Source: Regnicoccus_A sp014224355
GTDB lineage: Bacteria; Cyanobacteriota; Cyanobacteriia; PCC-6307; Cyanobiaceae
NCBI RefSeq assembly: GCF_050920705.1
Contig: NZ_CP154799.1
Location: 2,480,001-2,544,000 of the forward strand
Length of the DNA stretch: 64,000 nt
Direction of reading: 5' to 3'
Shown in pieces: positions 1 through 8,889 of this stretch. The notes under the pieces were generated by a model. The model worked only from the letters and a program-made list of their open reading frames with translations. It did no database searches and was not told where the DNA came from. Position 1 is the first letter of the stretch; the number at the start of each line of letters is the position of its first letter. A program made the position numbers and the translations under genes.

Positions 1-162
1 AGTTGGTCATCGACGGAGAGTCTGATGGTCATGGCATGACCCTTATCGACTTGTCTGCGAAATCAGGGGGACTCCAGATCATCCGGCATTGGTGCTTCTG
101 GCCGCATCCAGGTTGATGGTCAGGGTGCAGGATTCAAGCGGGAGGCTGGTTCTGATGCCTGG

Positions 163-1227
163 TCAGCCGGGCCCGCAGGCCCGATGGCCGCGCTGCAACA
201 GAGCCGCCTCCACCGTCAGGCCCGGGCCGAAGCCCAGGGCCAGGCATGGTCCGTCGCAAGCTCTGCCGCGCAGGCGCTCGAGGATGAACAGGATCGTGGC
301 CGACGACATGTTGCCGAACTGACGCAACACAGCGGTGGACACGTCGATCCGGGCCGGATCGAGGGCGGCGCTCTCCAGCACCGCCGCCAGGATGCGCGGC
401 CCGCCCGGGTGCACGGCCCACTGGCCGATGTCCTCCAACCTCACCCCCTGGTCTTCCAGCCATCGGTCGAGCCAGGGGCGCAGCTGGGCGGCGATCAGGC
501 TGGGCACCTTGGTGGATAGGGCCATGGCGAAGCCGTGGTCTTCGATGATCCAGCCCATCAACGCCGCGCTGTCGGGGAGCACCGTGGAGCTCGAGGCGAT
601 CAGCTGCAGCGTCCCCACGGCGGAGGGCTCACTGCCCACAGCCACCACCGCGCCGGCACCGTCGGCGAACAGCGCATTGGCCACGATGTGCTCGGGATTC
701 CAGCCTTCCTGCAGGTGCAGGCTGCACACTTCCACCGCACAGAGCAGCACGCAGGCCCTGGGGTCAGCCTCCACAAAGGCCCGGGCCACCCGCAGGCCGT
801 TGAGCGCCCCATGGCAGCCCATGAAGCCCACGTGGGTGCGAGCCACACCGCTGGAGAGGGGGAGGCTGGCCATCAGCGCCAGATCAAAACCTGGCGCGCC
901 GAAGCCCGTGCATGACACGGTGATGAGATGGGTGATGGCCATCCCGTCCACGCCGGCATCCGCCAGGGCCAGGCGGGAGGCCCGCAGGGCCAGATCGAGG
1001 GCCGCCGGCTGGTAGCGCCGCATCCGCTCGGCGGTGGAGGGATTGGCAGAGGTGGCCACAGGGACGCAGTGGCGATGCTCCACCCCGGAGCGTTGGTAGA
1101 TCCGCTCCAGCAGGCGTTGCTGACGCGGACTGGCCGTGTCCATCTGAGGCGCCAGGGCCAGGGCCTGGCGCTGGCTGATGCGTTGCGTCGGAACGGCGGT
1201 GCCGATGCCGAGCAGGGACAGGGGCAT
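163..1227 (-). CDS. Type III polyketide synthase (chalcone/stilbene synthase family)
   Basis: A 354-residue thiolase-fold protein of the chalcone synthase superfamily. These enzymes extend an acyl-CoA starter with malonyl-CoA and cyclise the product without an acyl carrier protein. The catalytic triad is visible: Cys in SCTGFGAPGFD (about residue 136), His in AVHPGGPRI and Asn in FGNMSSAT. The length is slightly below the plant enzymes and normal for bacterial ones. It is the last gene of a minus-strand operon, 8 bases after the FAD oxidoreductase and downstream of a methyltransferase. The product is therefore probably an oxidised and methylated polyketide phenol or pyrone. The family call is firm; starter, chain length and product cannot be read from sequence. 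Confidence 0.9.
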   Translation of the reverse strand: MPLSLLGIGTAVPTQRISQRQALALAPQMDTASPRQQRLLERIYQRSGVEHRHCVPVATSANPSTAERMRRYQPAALDLALRASRLALADAGVDGMAITHLITVSCTGFGAPGFDLALMASLPLSSGVARTHVGFMGCHGALNGLRVARAFVEADPRACVLLCAVEVCSLHLQEGWNPEHIVANALFADGAGAVVAVGSEPSAVGTLQLIASSSTVLPDSAALMGWIIEDHGFAMALSTKVPSLIAAQLRPWLDRWLEDQGVRLEDIGQWAVHPGGPRILAAVLESAALDPARIDVSTAVLRQFGNMSSATILFILERLRGRACDGPCLALGFGPGLTVEAALLQRGHRACGPG

Positions 1228-1235
1228 GGGGAGGG

Positions 1236-2408
1236 TCAGTGGATCGGGGTGGGCAGGGAGGGGCGTTGCAGGACCTCAATCAAGGAGCTGGTCAGAGCGG
1301 GCAGCCCCGCCGCGCTCCGGTGCAGGCTGCGGGTGGCCCACGGATGGCGCAGCAGCAGCGCCAACCCGCGGCAGAAGCCCTGCCGGCGCTCCACCCACTG
1401 CTGATGACGGCGCCGCCAGTCCGCCTCGATCACCCCATCCCAGTGCTCCAGCCCACGGCTCACCAGGGGCAGGGCAGCCAGGGCGGAGGTGAGAGCCCAG
1501 CCCATGCCTTCACCGGTGAACGGCTCCACGTATCCGGCGGCATCCCCGAGCAGCAACAGGCGATGGCCCGCCAGCGGGCGCGTTCTGCGGCTCAGGGGTG
1601 GGGTGAGCTGCCAGGAGCCCTCCGGCAGCTCCGGCAGCGGCGGGAAGCCGGCTTCCGTCAGCAGCTGCTGGCAGGCCGGGCCCGCTCCGCCGCTGGCGCG
1701 CAGCTGGTCTCGATCCAGGGCGCAGGCCAGGTTGATCTCGCCGCTCTCGACCCGCACCAGCCCCAGATAGCCCCCACGTCCCACGGCCATCTGCAGGACC
1801 CCAGGCGGCACCGCGGCGGCCTCCGCGGGCAGCACACAGCCGGCTCCCACCCGGCTGCCGGATTCGATCTGCGTGTGGAGGCCGGGTTCGTCGTCCAGGC
1901 AGCGGTGGGCGAGGCCAGCGGCGATCAGCACCACCCGGGCGCGGACGCTCTGCCGGCCAGCACCCTGCCGCAGCACCACCTCCCGAACACCGGCCTCGCT
2001 GGCGCCCAGGGCGGCCCGGGTGCCCGCCAGCACGGTGACGCCAGCGGATTCGGCCTCCTCCAGGAGCGCCTGATCGAAGCGGGCCCGGGAGAGGGCCTGG
2101 CCCCGGGCCAGGGCGATGGGACTGACCCGCCCGGCCACACCCAGCTGCAGCTGCCGCAGGGGAAGCCCCCCCTGCTCCTCCACCAGGTGCTCCAGGCCGG
2201 CGGCGGCCAGGGCGGCCTGGGCCTGGGGGCTGAGGCAGGCGCCGCAGACTTTCCAGCGGGGGAAGCGGCGCTGCTCCACCAGCAGCACCCGCAGCCCCCG
2301 GCTGGCACAGCCATGGGCCGCCAGGGAACCGGCCGGGCCGGCCCCCACCACCACCACATCCCAGGGTCGCCGGGCCAGGGGCTCCAGGTCGTCAGCCGCG
2401 GGCGGCAT
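1236..2408 (-). CDS. FAD-dependent oxidoreductase (geranylgeranyl reductase/monooxygenase-like)
   Basis: A flavoprotein with an N-terminal Rossmann dinucleotide site (DVVVVGAGPAGSLAAHG, about residues 17-33), a PRWKVCGACLSP stretch typical of the geranylgeranyl-reductase-like branch of group A flavoproteins, and the second FAD motif LLLGDAAGYVEPFTGEGMGWAL. The ATG at 2408 is chosen because it puts the nucleotide fold at the N-terminus and overlaps the methyltransferase stop by 17 bases. A longer reading frame to 2537 would lie inside the methyltransferase gene. Its position between a methyltransferase and a type III polyketide synthase suggests it oxidises or reduces the polyketide, which is inference from context. 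Confidence 0.85.
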   Translation of the reverse strand: MPPAADDLEPLARRPWDVVVVGAGPAGSLAAHGCASRGLRVLLVEQRRFPRWKVCGACLSPQAQAALAAAGLEHLVEEQGGLPLRQLQLGVAGRVSPIALARGQALSRARFDQALLEEAESAGVTVLAGTRAALGASEAGVREVVLRQGAGRQSVRARVVLIAAGLAHRCLDDEPGLHTQIESGSRVGAGCVLPAEAAAVPPGVLQMAVGRGGYLGLVRVESGEINLACALDRDQLRASGGAGPACQQLLTEAGFPPLPELPEGSWQLTPPLSRRTRPLAGHRLLLLGDAAGYVEPFTGEGMGWALTSALAALPLVSRGLEHWDGVIEADWRRRHQQWVERRQGFCRGLALLLRHPWATRSLHRSAAGLPALTSSLIEVLQRPSLPTPIH

Positions 2409-3168
2409 CGCGGCTCCAGGAGAGCAGAAACCGCTCCGGCCAGAACTGGCTGAGCCGGGCACCTTCAAGACCGGCCGCGGCAGCCAGGGCCTCCACCTCC
2501 TCCAGCCGGAACGCGCCCCCCACCGACAGGGGGCCATCGATGTGCACGATCGGCGAGCGGCTCAGCAGCCGGGTACCCAGCCAGGTGAGGGCCAGATCGA
2601 GCCGGCTGCGGATCAGATCGTGCACCAGGATCTGCTGTTCGGCCTGGGCGGCCATGCCGCGCAGCAGGGTCTCGGCGTCGGCCTCACCGAGGTGATGCAG
2701 AAACAGGGAGGTGGTGATCAGCTGGTAGCCATCCGGCAGGGGAGCGCCGATCGCATCGGCCTGGAAGAAGCGGGCCTCCAGCCCCTCGGCCCGGGCCGCG
2801 GCGGTGGCGAGTGCCAGGGCGTCGGCGCTGAGGTCGCAGCCCTGCACCTCCAGGTCGAGGCCCTCGCGCCGGCCCAGGCGGCAGAGGGCCCGCACCGTGT
2901 CGCCGCCGCCGCAGGCCACATCGAGGATGCGCAGGGGCCGTTCCGGACACTCGCGGACCAGCCGGCGAATGGCAGGAAAGAAACAGGCGGCGCTGCGGGT
3001 GAACCCGTTGATCGTGGCCAGCCCCCGCAGGGCGTCGTGATGGGCCTGGGCCTCCAGCCCGGGCTGATCCATCACTTCGGGTCGCAGCTTCCGTGTGGCC
3101 AGCCCGCGCCACAGGGTGGGGAAGGGAACGGCGAGGGCGGCCTGGAGATCGAAGGAGGAGCGTGACAC
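2392..3168 (-). CDS. SAM-dependent class I methyltransferase
   Basis: A 258-residue class I methyltransferase. The SAM-binding motif I is LRILDVACGGGDTVRAL near residue 80, followed by an acidic strand end (LEVQGCDLS) and the later core strand YQLITTSLFLHHLGE. The fold resembles UbiE/COQ5-type small-molecule methyltransferases. It is first in a three-gene minus-strand operon and overlaps the FAD oxidoreductase by 17 bases, implying translational coupling. The likely substrate is the phenolic or pyrone product of the type III polyketide synthase at the end of the operon (inference). Confidence 0.85.
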   Translation of the reverse strand: MSRSSFDLQAALAVPFPTLWRGLATRKLRPEVMDQPGLEAQAHHDALRGLATINGFTRSAACFFPAIRRLVRECPERPLRILDVACGGGDTVRALCRLGRREGLDLEVQGCDLSADALALATAAARAEGLEARFFQADAIGAPLPDGYQLITTSLFLHHLGEADAETLLRGMAAQAEQQILVHDLIRSRLDLALTWLGTRLLSRSPIVHIDGPLSVGGAFRLEEVEALAAAAGLEGARLSQFWPERFLLSWSRDAARG

Positions 3169-3400
3169 GGTCTCCCCCAGCCCCGTTGTTCCCTCGACCC
3201 TAGAGAGATGAAGCCCACCAACGGGAGGCGGGTTCTGGATCCGTGTCGTGGACCTCGAACGGCTCCTGCCGCGCCACAGCCCGATGGCTGAGGGTCAGTC
3301 GCTGAGCAGATCGAAGATGGCCTTCTGCACACCCAGGTGCCGGGTGGTCAGCGATCCGGTGGTGAGATCGCAAGCCTCCATGGCAACGGCCGTCCAGGCC
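3169..3400. other. Intergenic region with a possible 28-residue ORF
   Basis: This stretch separates the polyketide operon from cbpM. On the minus strand, 3381 to 3295 can encode a 28-residue peptide ending VQKAIFDLLSD. Protein-like reading continues upstream of its ATG in the same frame, as an overlap with the 3' end of cbpM. That could be a tiny gene, an altered cbpM C-terminus or chance. I see no convincing promoter or terminator. Confidence 0.25.
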
Positions 3401-3709
3401 TCATCGGGGCAGAAGGCACTCCAATTCCCGCAGCCGCTGCTCCAGGGCCTCGATTTTCTCCAGGTAGGTGAGAGCCAGGGCCATCCCGGGGGGGTTGAGC
3501 CCGAAGGTGTCCCGCAGCTTCACCGCCCGCCGCGCCTGATGAACCACCCGGGCCTGGAAGCTCCAGCCCGTGGCGCCCTCCCCGGTCTCGAACACGCCGA
3601 ACTCCACCAGCTCCACCAGCTCCTCATGGGCCAGGCCCGAGGCCGCCAGCAGCTCCTCCGATTCCACCGGACTCTCGCCGTCCACGGGGATCAGGAGATC
3701 GTCAGGCAT
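3401..3709 (-). CDS. cbpM: CbpM-type chaperone modulator
   Basis: A 102-residue protein resembling CbpM, the small MerR-helix-like partner that binds the J domain of CbpA and restrains it. The sequence has an N-terminal winged-helix-like part (LLAASGLAHEELVELVEFGVF), a central basic region (VHQARRAVKLRDTFGLN) and a C-terminal coiled-coil-like helix (YLEKIEALEQRLRELE), as in the family. The ATG at 3709 overlaps the stop of the upstream DnaJ-type gene by 8 bases (ATGCCTGA). This overlap and the usual cbpA-cbpM pairing support both the start and the function. Confidence 0.8.
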   Translation of the reverse strand: MPDDLLIPVDGESPVESEELLAASGLAHEELVELVEFGVFETGEGATGWSFQARVVHQARRAVKLRDTFGLNPPGMALALTYLEKIEALEQRLRELECLLPR

Positions 3710-4619
3710 GGGTCGCCCCTCCGGTGTAGTGCGAACGGGGCTTGAAGGTGGACACCGTCGCCAGCTCACGATAAAGCTCCTGTTCACGCTCGCTGATCTG
3801 CGTGGGCATCACGATCTGCAGCACGGCATAGAGATCGCCGGCTCCCTCGCCCCGCTTCGGCAGCCCCTTGCCGGCCAGCCGCAGTTTCTGGCCCGCCTGC
3901 GCGCCTGGCTTCACCGTCACCCGCACGTGGCCGTCAAGGGTGGGCAACTCGATCTGTGAGCCGAGGGCCGCCTCCCAGGGCGTCACCGGAAGCTCCAGGT
4001 AGAGGTCATGACCCACCGGCCGGAACAGCGGGTGAGGCTGCACCTGGATGTGCAGGTACACATCGCCATCAGGGCCACCGCCGCTGCCGGGACCGCCGCG
4101 CCCAGGGATGCGCAGGCGCTCGCCATCGGTCACGCCCTGGGGTACCCGGATGCGCACACTGCCGCCGCCCGGCCGCTCCAGGGTCACCTGGCTGCCGCGG
4201 ACGACCTCGTCGAGCGTCAGCCGGGCCACGGCCTCCACGTCCTGACCGCGGATCGGGAAGTCCACGCCTCCCGCCTGGCGCCGGCGCTGGGAGCTGCGGA
4301 ATCCCATCTGCTCGAACAGCTCGGAGAGGTCCACCTCCTGGTGGGCCTGGCCCTGCCAGAAGCGCGTCTCCCAGTCCGGCGGCGGCCGAAACTCCTCGCC
4401 GGGGCGATGGCGGCCCAGGTCGTCGTAGGCCTGGCGCTTCTCCGGATCCGAGAGGGTCTGGTAGGCCTCGCTGATCTCCTTGAAACGCTCCTCGGCGCCC
4501 GTCTCCTTGGAGATGTCGGGGTGGTACTGGCGAGCCAGGCGCCGGTAGGCCTTCTTGATCTCCTCCTCACTCGCACCCCGCTCGATGCCGAGGCTCTCGT
4601 AGTAGTCCTTGAACTTCAT
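3702..4619 (-). CDS. cbpA: DnaJ-type co-chaperone (CbpA-like)
   Basis: A 305-residue J-domain protein. Residues 1-70 form the J domain with the HPD motif in RRLARQYHPDIS. There is no cysteine-rich zinc finger. Two C-terminal beta-barrel substrate-binding domains follow (VARLTLDEVVRGSQVTL, then HDLYLELPVTPWEAALGSQIELPTLDG, and KLRLAGKGLPKRG). This is the CbpA/DnaJ type II arrangement that stimulates DnaK. The ATG at 4619 is chosen because the J domain begins there; the frame stays open upstream to 5573 but that part is antisense to the DNA ligase. It is translationally coupled to cbpM. Confidence 0.88.
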   Translation of the reverse strand: MKFKDYYESLGIERGASEEEIKKAYRRLARQYHPDISKETGAEERFKEISEAYQTLSDPEKRQAYDDLGRHRPGEEFRPPPDWETRFWQGQAHQEVDLSELFEQMGFRSSQRRRQAGGVDFPIRGQDVEAVARLTLDEVVRGSQVTLERPGGGSVRIRVPQGVTDGERLRIPGRGGPGSGGGPDGDVYLHIQVQPHPLFRPVGHDLYLELPVTPWEAALGSQIELPTLDGHVRVTVKPGAQAGQKLRLAGKGLPKRGEGAGDLYAVLQIVMPTQISEREQELYRELATVSTFKPRSHYTGGATHA

Positions 4620-4739
4620 CGGGCTGTCGCACCGGGTGGCCGCAGGGCCTTGGCCCCCATCCTCCCGCGAGTGGCAGGGAAGGAGCAGTCGGCCTCGGCG
4701 CTTGCCAGGGTGAAGGCCGATCCGCTCGAGCCAGCGCCC

Positions 4740-6414
4740 ATGCGCGACTTCTGCGCTCTCTACGAGCAGCTGGATCGCAGCCCCGGCACCCGTGCCCGGG
4801 TGGCGGCGGTGGAGAACTACCTGCGAGCGGTGGATCCCGCTGATGGGGCCTGGGCGCTCACCCTGTTGCTCGGCAAGCGGCGCAAGCGGCTGATCACGGG
4901 CCGGCGGCTGCGGGAGATCGCCCTGGCCGCCTCGGCCCTGCCGGAGTGGTTGTTCGACGACTGCCACGCCCAGGTGGGGGACAGTGCCGAGACGATCGCC
5001 CTGCTGCTGCCCCAGCTGAAACTGCCCGAGTCCGAGGTGATCGAGCGGCCGCTGGCGGAGTGGATGGGCCAGCAGCTGCCGGCGATCGCGGCACTGGAGC
5101 CCGCCGCCCAGGCCGAAGCCGTGCTGCATGCCTGGGCCAGCCTGCCGCCGGGGCAGGCATTCCTGTTCAACAAGCTGCTCACCGGTGGCCTGCGGGTGGG
5201 GGGTGTCCACGGGGCTGGTGACCCGGGCTCTGGCGCGGCTGGCTGGACTGGAGGAGGCCGAAATCGCCCAGCGCCTGATGGGAGGCGTCGGGACGACGGC
5301 TGAAGCCTTCCTCGCCCTGCTCGCCCCGGCGCTGGACGGTGCAGCGGTGCCGGCGAGCCGCCCGTTTCCCTTCTTCCTGGCCAGCCCTCTCGATCCGGCC
5401 CAGCTGGCCGGCTGGAATCCGGCCGACTGGCGGGCGGAGTGGAAGTGGGACGGCATCCGTGGCCAACTGATTCGCCGGGCCGGCACCAGCTTCCTCTGGA
5501 GCCGCGGCGAAGACCTGGTGAACGAGAGCTTCCCCGAGCTGGTGAGCCTGGGGGAAGCCCTGCCGGAAGGCACGGTGCTCGATGGGGAAGTGATCGTCTG
5601 GGAACCCGGCGAGGAACGCCCCCGTGGCTTCGCGGCCCTCCAGCGGCGGCTTGGACGCAGGAGCGTGGGGGCCAGCCTGCGCCGTCAGTGTCCGATGGCT
5701 TTCGTGGCTTACGACCTGCTGGAGTCAGACCATGCAGACCGGCGCGGCGAACCGCTGCGGCAGCGCCTGGCGCGGCTCGAGGAGCTGCGCAACACCGTGA
5801 CCCTGGGTGATCACCCCGAGCGGCAGCGCCTGCGAAGCTCACAGGCGTTGCCCCTGGGCCGCTGGGAGGAGCTGGAGCACCAGCGCGGCAGAGCCCGCCA
5901 GGTGGGGGCCGAAGGACTGATGCTCAAACGGCTGGAGTCCCCTTACCGGGTGGGCCGACGCCGCGGCGACTGGTGGAAGCACAAGCTCGAGCCGCTGGAA
6001 CTCGATGCGGTGCTGCTCTACGCGCAGGCGGGCAGCGGCCGCCGCGCCAACCTCTACACCGATTACACCTTCGGCCTCTGGGACACCAGCGCCGACGTGG
6101 CCGGCGGAGAGGGCAGCCCACGGCTGGTGACCTTCACCAAGGCCTACTCCGGCCTCGATGACAATGAGATCAACGAACTCGACCGCTGGATCCGCCGCCA
6201 CACCATCGAGCGCTTCGGGCCGGTGCGGTCGGTGGAGCCCCTGCAGGTGTTCAACCTCGGCTTCGAGGGCATCCAGCGCTCCTCACGCCACAAGAGCGGT
6301 CTGGCGGTGCGCTTCCCCCGCATCCTGCGCTGGCGCCGCGACAAGCCGGCGGCCGAGGCCGACAGCCTCGCCACGGCCCTCCAGCTTTTGGGGGAGATCA
6401 ACTCCCCGGACTGA
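4740..6414 (+). CDS. ATP-dependent DNA ligase (frameshifted)
   Basis: An ATP-dependent DNA ligase of the LigB/LigC-like group found beside Lhr-type helicases and PdeM. An N-terminal helical DNA-binding domain comes first, then the adenylation domain with the nucleotidyl-lysine motif EWKWDGIRGQ (lysine near residue 235), then motifs VLDGEVIVWE, AEGLMLKRL and WWKHKLEP, then an OB-fold domain. The reading frame shifts at the G6 run 5198-5203. Removing one G restores LRVGVSTGLVTRALARLAG, so this is an extra base and probably an assembly error. It converges with the DUF4178 gene, overlapping by 17 bases. The helicase at 10160 and PdeM at 16160 are its expected partners. It would seal nicks in a repair pathway separate from NAD-dependent LigA. 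Confidence 0.85.
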
Positions 6415-7060
6415 GGGGCCGGTAGACGGAGCGCCCATCCCCCGGCAGCAGGGCGAGGGAGGCGGGATCCAACAGGCGACCGAGCGTCACCTCAGCCTCT
6501 GCGCGCTCCGGCTCAGAGCCAGGGGCAGGCGGACGGGAGCTGGGGCTGCCCCCATCCCAGCGCTCCAGGGAGAGCACCTGGCCGTCGGGTCCCTCGTAAT
6601 CGCCGTAGCGGCAGCCGTTCAGCCGCCGGTTCATGGTGCGCGAGCTCGAGGTCACCGAGGCGCGGCCCTGCTCCTTGAGCTGGTAGGTCACCCCCTCCCA
6701 GGTGATTTGCCCCGGGAAGGAGAGGGGTTGGAGATCCAGCTGCCGGGCCAGCTCCTGGGGGCCCTGCTCCAGCCAGCTCACCTCCAGCCAGTCGTCTTCG
6801 CAGACGCACAACCAGCGGCCCTCGCCGCCGTCGCGCAACAGGTACTCCAGCCACTGGAAGCCCTCCTCGTCGTAGAGCAGGCGGTCTTCCACCACCCAGT
6901 CGCGGGACTCCGCCTGCACGATGTCGCCGGTGCGCAGATCGAAGAGGGTGCGCTCCTGGGGCGCCGCCGCCGCGGGGCGCCGACGCCGCTTCTGCAGCTG
7001 GCGCAGGGCCCAGGCCGCCAGAAACAGCACCACCAGCAGGACCCAGACGCCCATGGGCAC
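6398..7060 (-). CDS. DUF4178 domain membrane-anchored protein
   Basis: A 220-residue protein with one N-terminal membrane helix (VWVLLVVLFLAAWALRQL), a basic stop-transfer stretch (QKRRRRP) and a DUF4178-like beta-rich domain beginning near RTLFDLRTGDIVQAESRDWVVEDR and including EGFQWLEYLLRD and a repeat of related structure. DUF4178 proteins commonly occur with DUF350 and spermidine-synthase-like genes. Here the synthase-like gene is immediately upstream with a 62-base gap, and DUF350 lies 2.9 kb away on the opposite strand. Biochemical function is unknown. It probably displays the domain at the cytoplasmic or thylakoid membrane. Confidence 0.75.
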   Translation of the reverse strand: MPMGVWVLLVVLFLAAWALRQLQKRRRRPAAAAPQERTLFDLRTGDIVQAESRDWVVEDRLLYDEEGFQWLEYLLRDGGEGRWLCVCEDDWLEVSWLEQGPQELARQLDLQPLSFPGQITWEGVTYQLKEQGRASVTSSSRTMNRRLNGCRYGDYEGPDGQVLSLERWDGGSPSSRPPAPGSEPERAEAEVTLGRLLDPASLALLPGDGRSVYRPLSPGS

Positions 7061-7122
7061 GGCCTCGGCCCGGAGCCAGACGTCCGGAGAAGATCAGCCT
7101 ATCGAGCAGTACCGGGTGGGGT

Positions 7123-8655
7123 TCAGTGCTGCCGCCAGCGGCTCTGGCGCTGGTAGGCATCGAGCACCGGCCGCGACAGCCGGTTCGGCAGCACCACCGC
7201 CTCTGTCGGGGGGCGCAGATCCCGGGGCAACACGAACAGCTTCTCGAGCTGGGCGCGATCGAACCAGCGCCCCTCGACCGGCGGGGGGGCCAGGTTCAGG
7301 CGCTGGCCGGGGCGATGGGCCAGCACGAAACCCCAGGGCCCGAAGCTGGGCACATCCACGCTGTAGGGGCGCGTGACCAGGCCCAGCTCGGCCAGGGTGG
7401 CCTGGATCGAGGCCATCACCTTCGGCGTGAAGAAGGGGGTGGAGGCCTGGGTCACCAGCACCCCGCCTGGGGCCAGCCGGCCCAGCAGGCGCCCATAGAA
7501 CGTCACGCTGTAGAGCCTGGCCATGGCCGGGCTGCCGGGGTCGGGAAAGTCGGCGATCACCACGTCGTAGGGGCCTGGCAGGCGGCGCACCAGCTCAAAG
7601 GCATCACCAACGTGAGTGTGCACCCGCGGATCCTCCAGGCTCGCCTTGTTCAGGCGGCGCAGGAAGGGGTGCGCGCGCGCCAGTCGCAGCATCTGCGGAT
7701 CCAGCTCCACCAGATCCAGGCGGCGCAGACCGGGCCAGCGCAGGATCTCCCGCGCCGCCAGTCCGTCGCCCGCCCCCAGCAGCAGCACCCGCAAGGGACG
7801 CCCGTGCAGGGCCAGGGCCGGATGCACCAGGGCCTCGTGGTAGCGGTACTCATCCAGGCTGGAGAACTGCAGGTTCCCGTCCAGGAACAGGCGCAGATCA
7901 CCGCGGCGGCTGGTGAGCACGATGCGCTGATGTCGCGACTGAATCCGCCCCACCACCGGATCGTCGTAGAGGCCGTCCTCGATCCGGTTGCCCAGGGGCA
8001 CCAGCGCCCAGGCGGCCAGGGCCGCCAGAGGAAGGGCGCCGCTCACCGGCCAGCGCCAGCGGCGGCAGCCGGGGAACACCCAGCACAGCACCGCACTGCT
8101 GATCAGCGGCACCATCGCCAGCAGCCCGGCCGTGGGCAGCAGGCCGAACCAGGGCAGCAGCAGCAGCGGGAAGAGCAGGGAGCCCAGCAGGGCGCCGAGA
8201 TAGTCGAGGGCCAGCACCCGGGCCAGGGCCTTGCGCAGGTGCTGCTGGCTCTCCAGCAGCCGGGTGAGCAGGGGCACCTCCATGCCCCCGAGCACTCCCA
8301 CCAGCAGGGTCACCACCACCAGGGCCAGCCAGAGCGGTCCATCGACGCTGAACAGGGCGAACAGGGCCAGCGGACCCAGCAGACAGAGCGGAGCCAGGCA
8401 GAGCTCCACCAGCAGGAAGGCGTGCAACAACCGCTGCTGAGGCCTGTCGCCGCCGCCCACGAACTGGCTCAGCCAGGCCCCCAGCCCCATGGCCGCCAGG
8501 AAGGTGCCGATCACCACCCCCGTGGCCAGAGCCACATCACCCAGCAGGTAGCTGGCCTGGGTGACGAGCATCAGCTCCAGCACAAGCCCCACGCTGGAGG
8601 AGAGCGCCGCGGTGGCCAGCAGCACCCGCACCTGCAGCGGCGAGAGGGGCGGCAT
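7123..8655 (-). CDS. speE: Membrane-embedded spermidine synthase-like aminopropyltransferase
   Basis: A 510-residue protein. The first 200 or so residues hold about seven hydrophobic helices (for example VRVLLATAALSSSVGLVLEL, LWLALVVVTLLVGVLGG). A spermidine-synthase-type Rossmann domain follows, with DGNLQFSSLDEYRYHEALVH, the glycine-rich LRVLLLGAGDGLAAREIL, the acidic VELDPQMLRLAR, and VVIADFPDPGSP. Soluble SpeE transfers an aminopropyl group from decarboxylated SAM to putrescine. The fused membrane version is usually linked to DUF350 and DUF4178 genes, as here, so its substrate may not be free putrescine. The gene starts 2 bases after the small upstream gene, indicating one transcript. Confidence 0.82.
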   Translation of the reverse strand: MPPLSPLQVRVLLATAALSSSVGLVLELMLVTQASYLLGDVALATGVVIGTFLAAMGLGAWLSQFVGGGDRPQQRLLHAFLLVELCLAPLCLLGPLALFALFSVDGPLWLALVVVTLLVGVLGGMEVPLLTRLLESQQHLRKALARVLALDYLGALLGSLLFPLLLLPWFGLLPTAGLLAMVPLISSAVLCWVFPGCRRWRWPVSGALPLAALAAWALVPLGNRIEDGLYDDPVVGRIQSRHQRIVLTSRRGDLRLFLDGNLQFSSLDEYRYHEALVHPALALHGRPLRVLLLGAGDGLAAREILRWPGLRRLDLVELDPQMLRLARAHPFLRRLNKASLEDPRVHTHVGDAFELVRRLPGPYDVVIADFPDPGSPAMARLYSVTFYGRLLGRLAPGGVLVTQASTPFFTPKVMASIQATLAELGLVTRPYSVDVPSFGPWGFVLAHRPGQRLNLAPPPVEGRWFDRAQLEKLFVLPRDLRPPTEAVVLPNRLSRPVLDAYQRQSRWRQH

Positions 8656-8657
8656 CC

Positions 8658-8888
8658 CTACTTGGCCGTCCCGGGGCCCCGCCCCTGGAAGCGCGACCAG
8701 TCGGAGCGACCGCGGCTGGGCACCCAGCGCCCCCCCCGGTAGCTGCCGCGGTAGCTGACGCCGCTCGACCCGGGCGGCGCTCCCTCCTGCCCGAGCTGGA
8801 ACAGGAACGGCCGGCTGACCGCTGTAGCCGTGCCCACCGTCACCGCCGAGAGGGTGAGCACCAGGATCAACGTGCGCTCTGAAGCCAT
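8658..8888 (-). CDS. Small secreted Gly/Arg/Ser-rich protein in the SpeE-DUF4178 cassette
   Basis: A 76-residue protein with an N-terminal signal-like helix (LILVLTLSAVTVGTATAV) followed by a low-complexity tail rich in Gly, Arg, Ser and Tyr (SYRGSYRGGRW). It is packed with 1- and 2-base gaps between the two-helix membrane protein and the spermidine-synthase-like gene, so it is co-transcribed with them. A small secreted protein often occupies this position in similar cassettes. I recognise no domain. The tail could be an extracytoplasmic disordered segment. Confidence 0.6.
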   Translation of the reverse strand: MASERTLILVLTLSAVTVGTATAVSRPFLFQLGQEGAPPGSSGVSYRGSYRGGRWVPSRGRSDWSRFQGRGPGTAK

Positions 8889-8889
8889 C

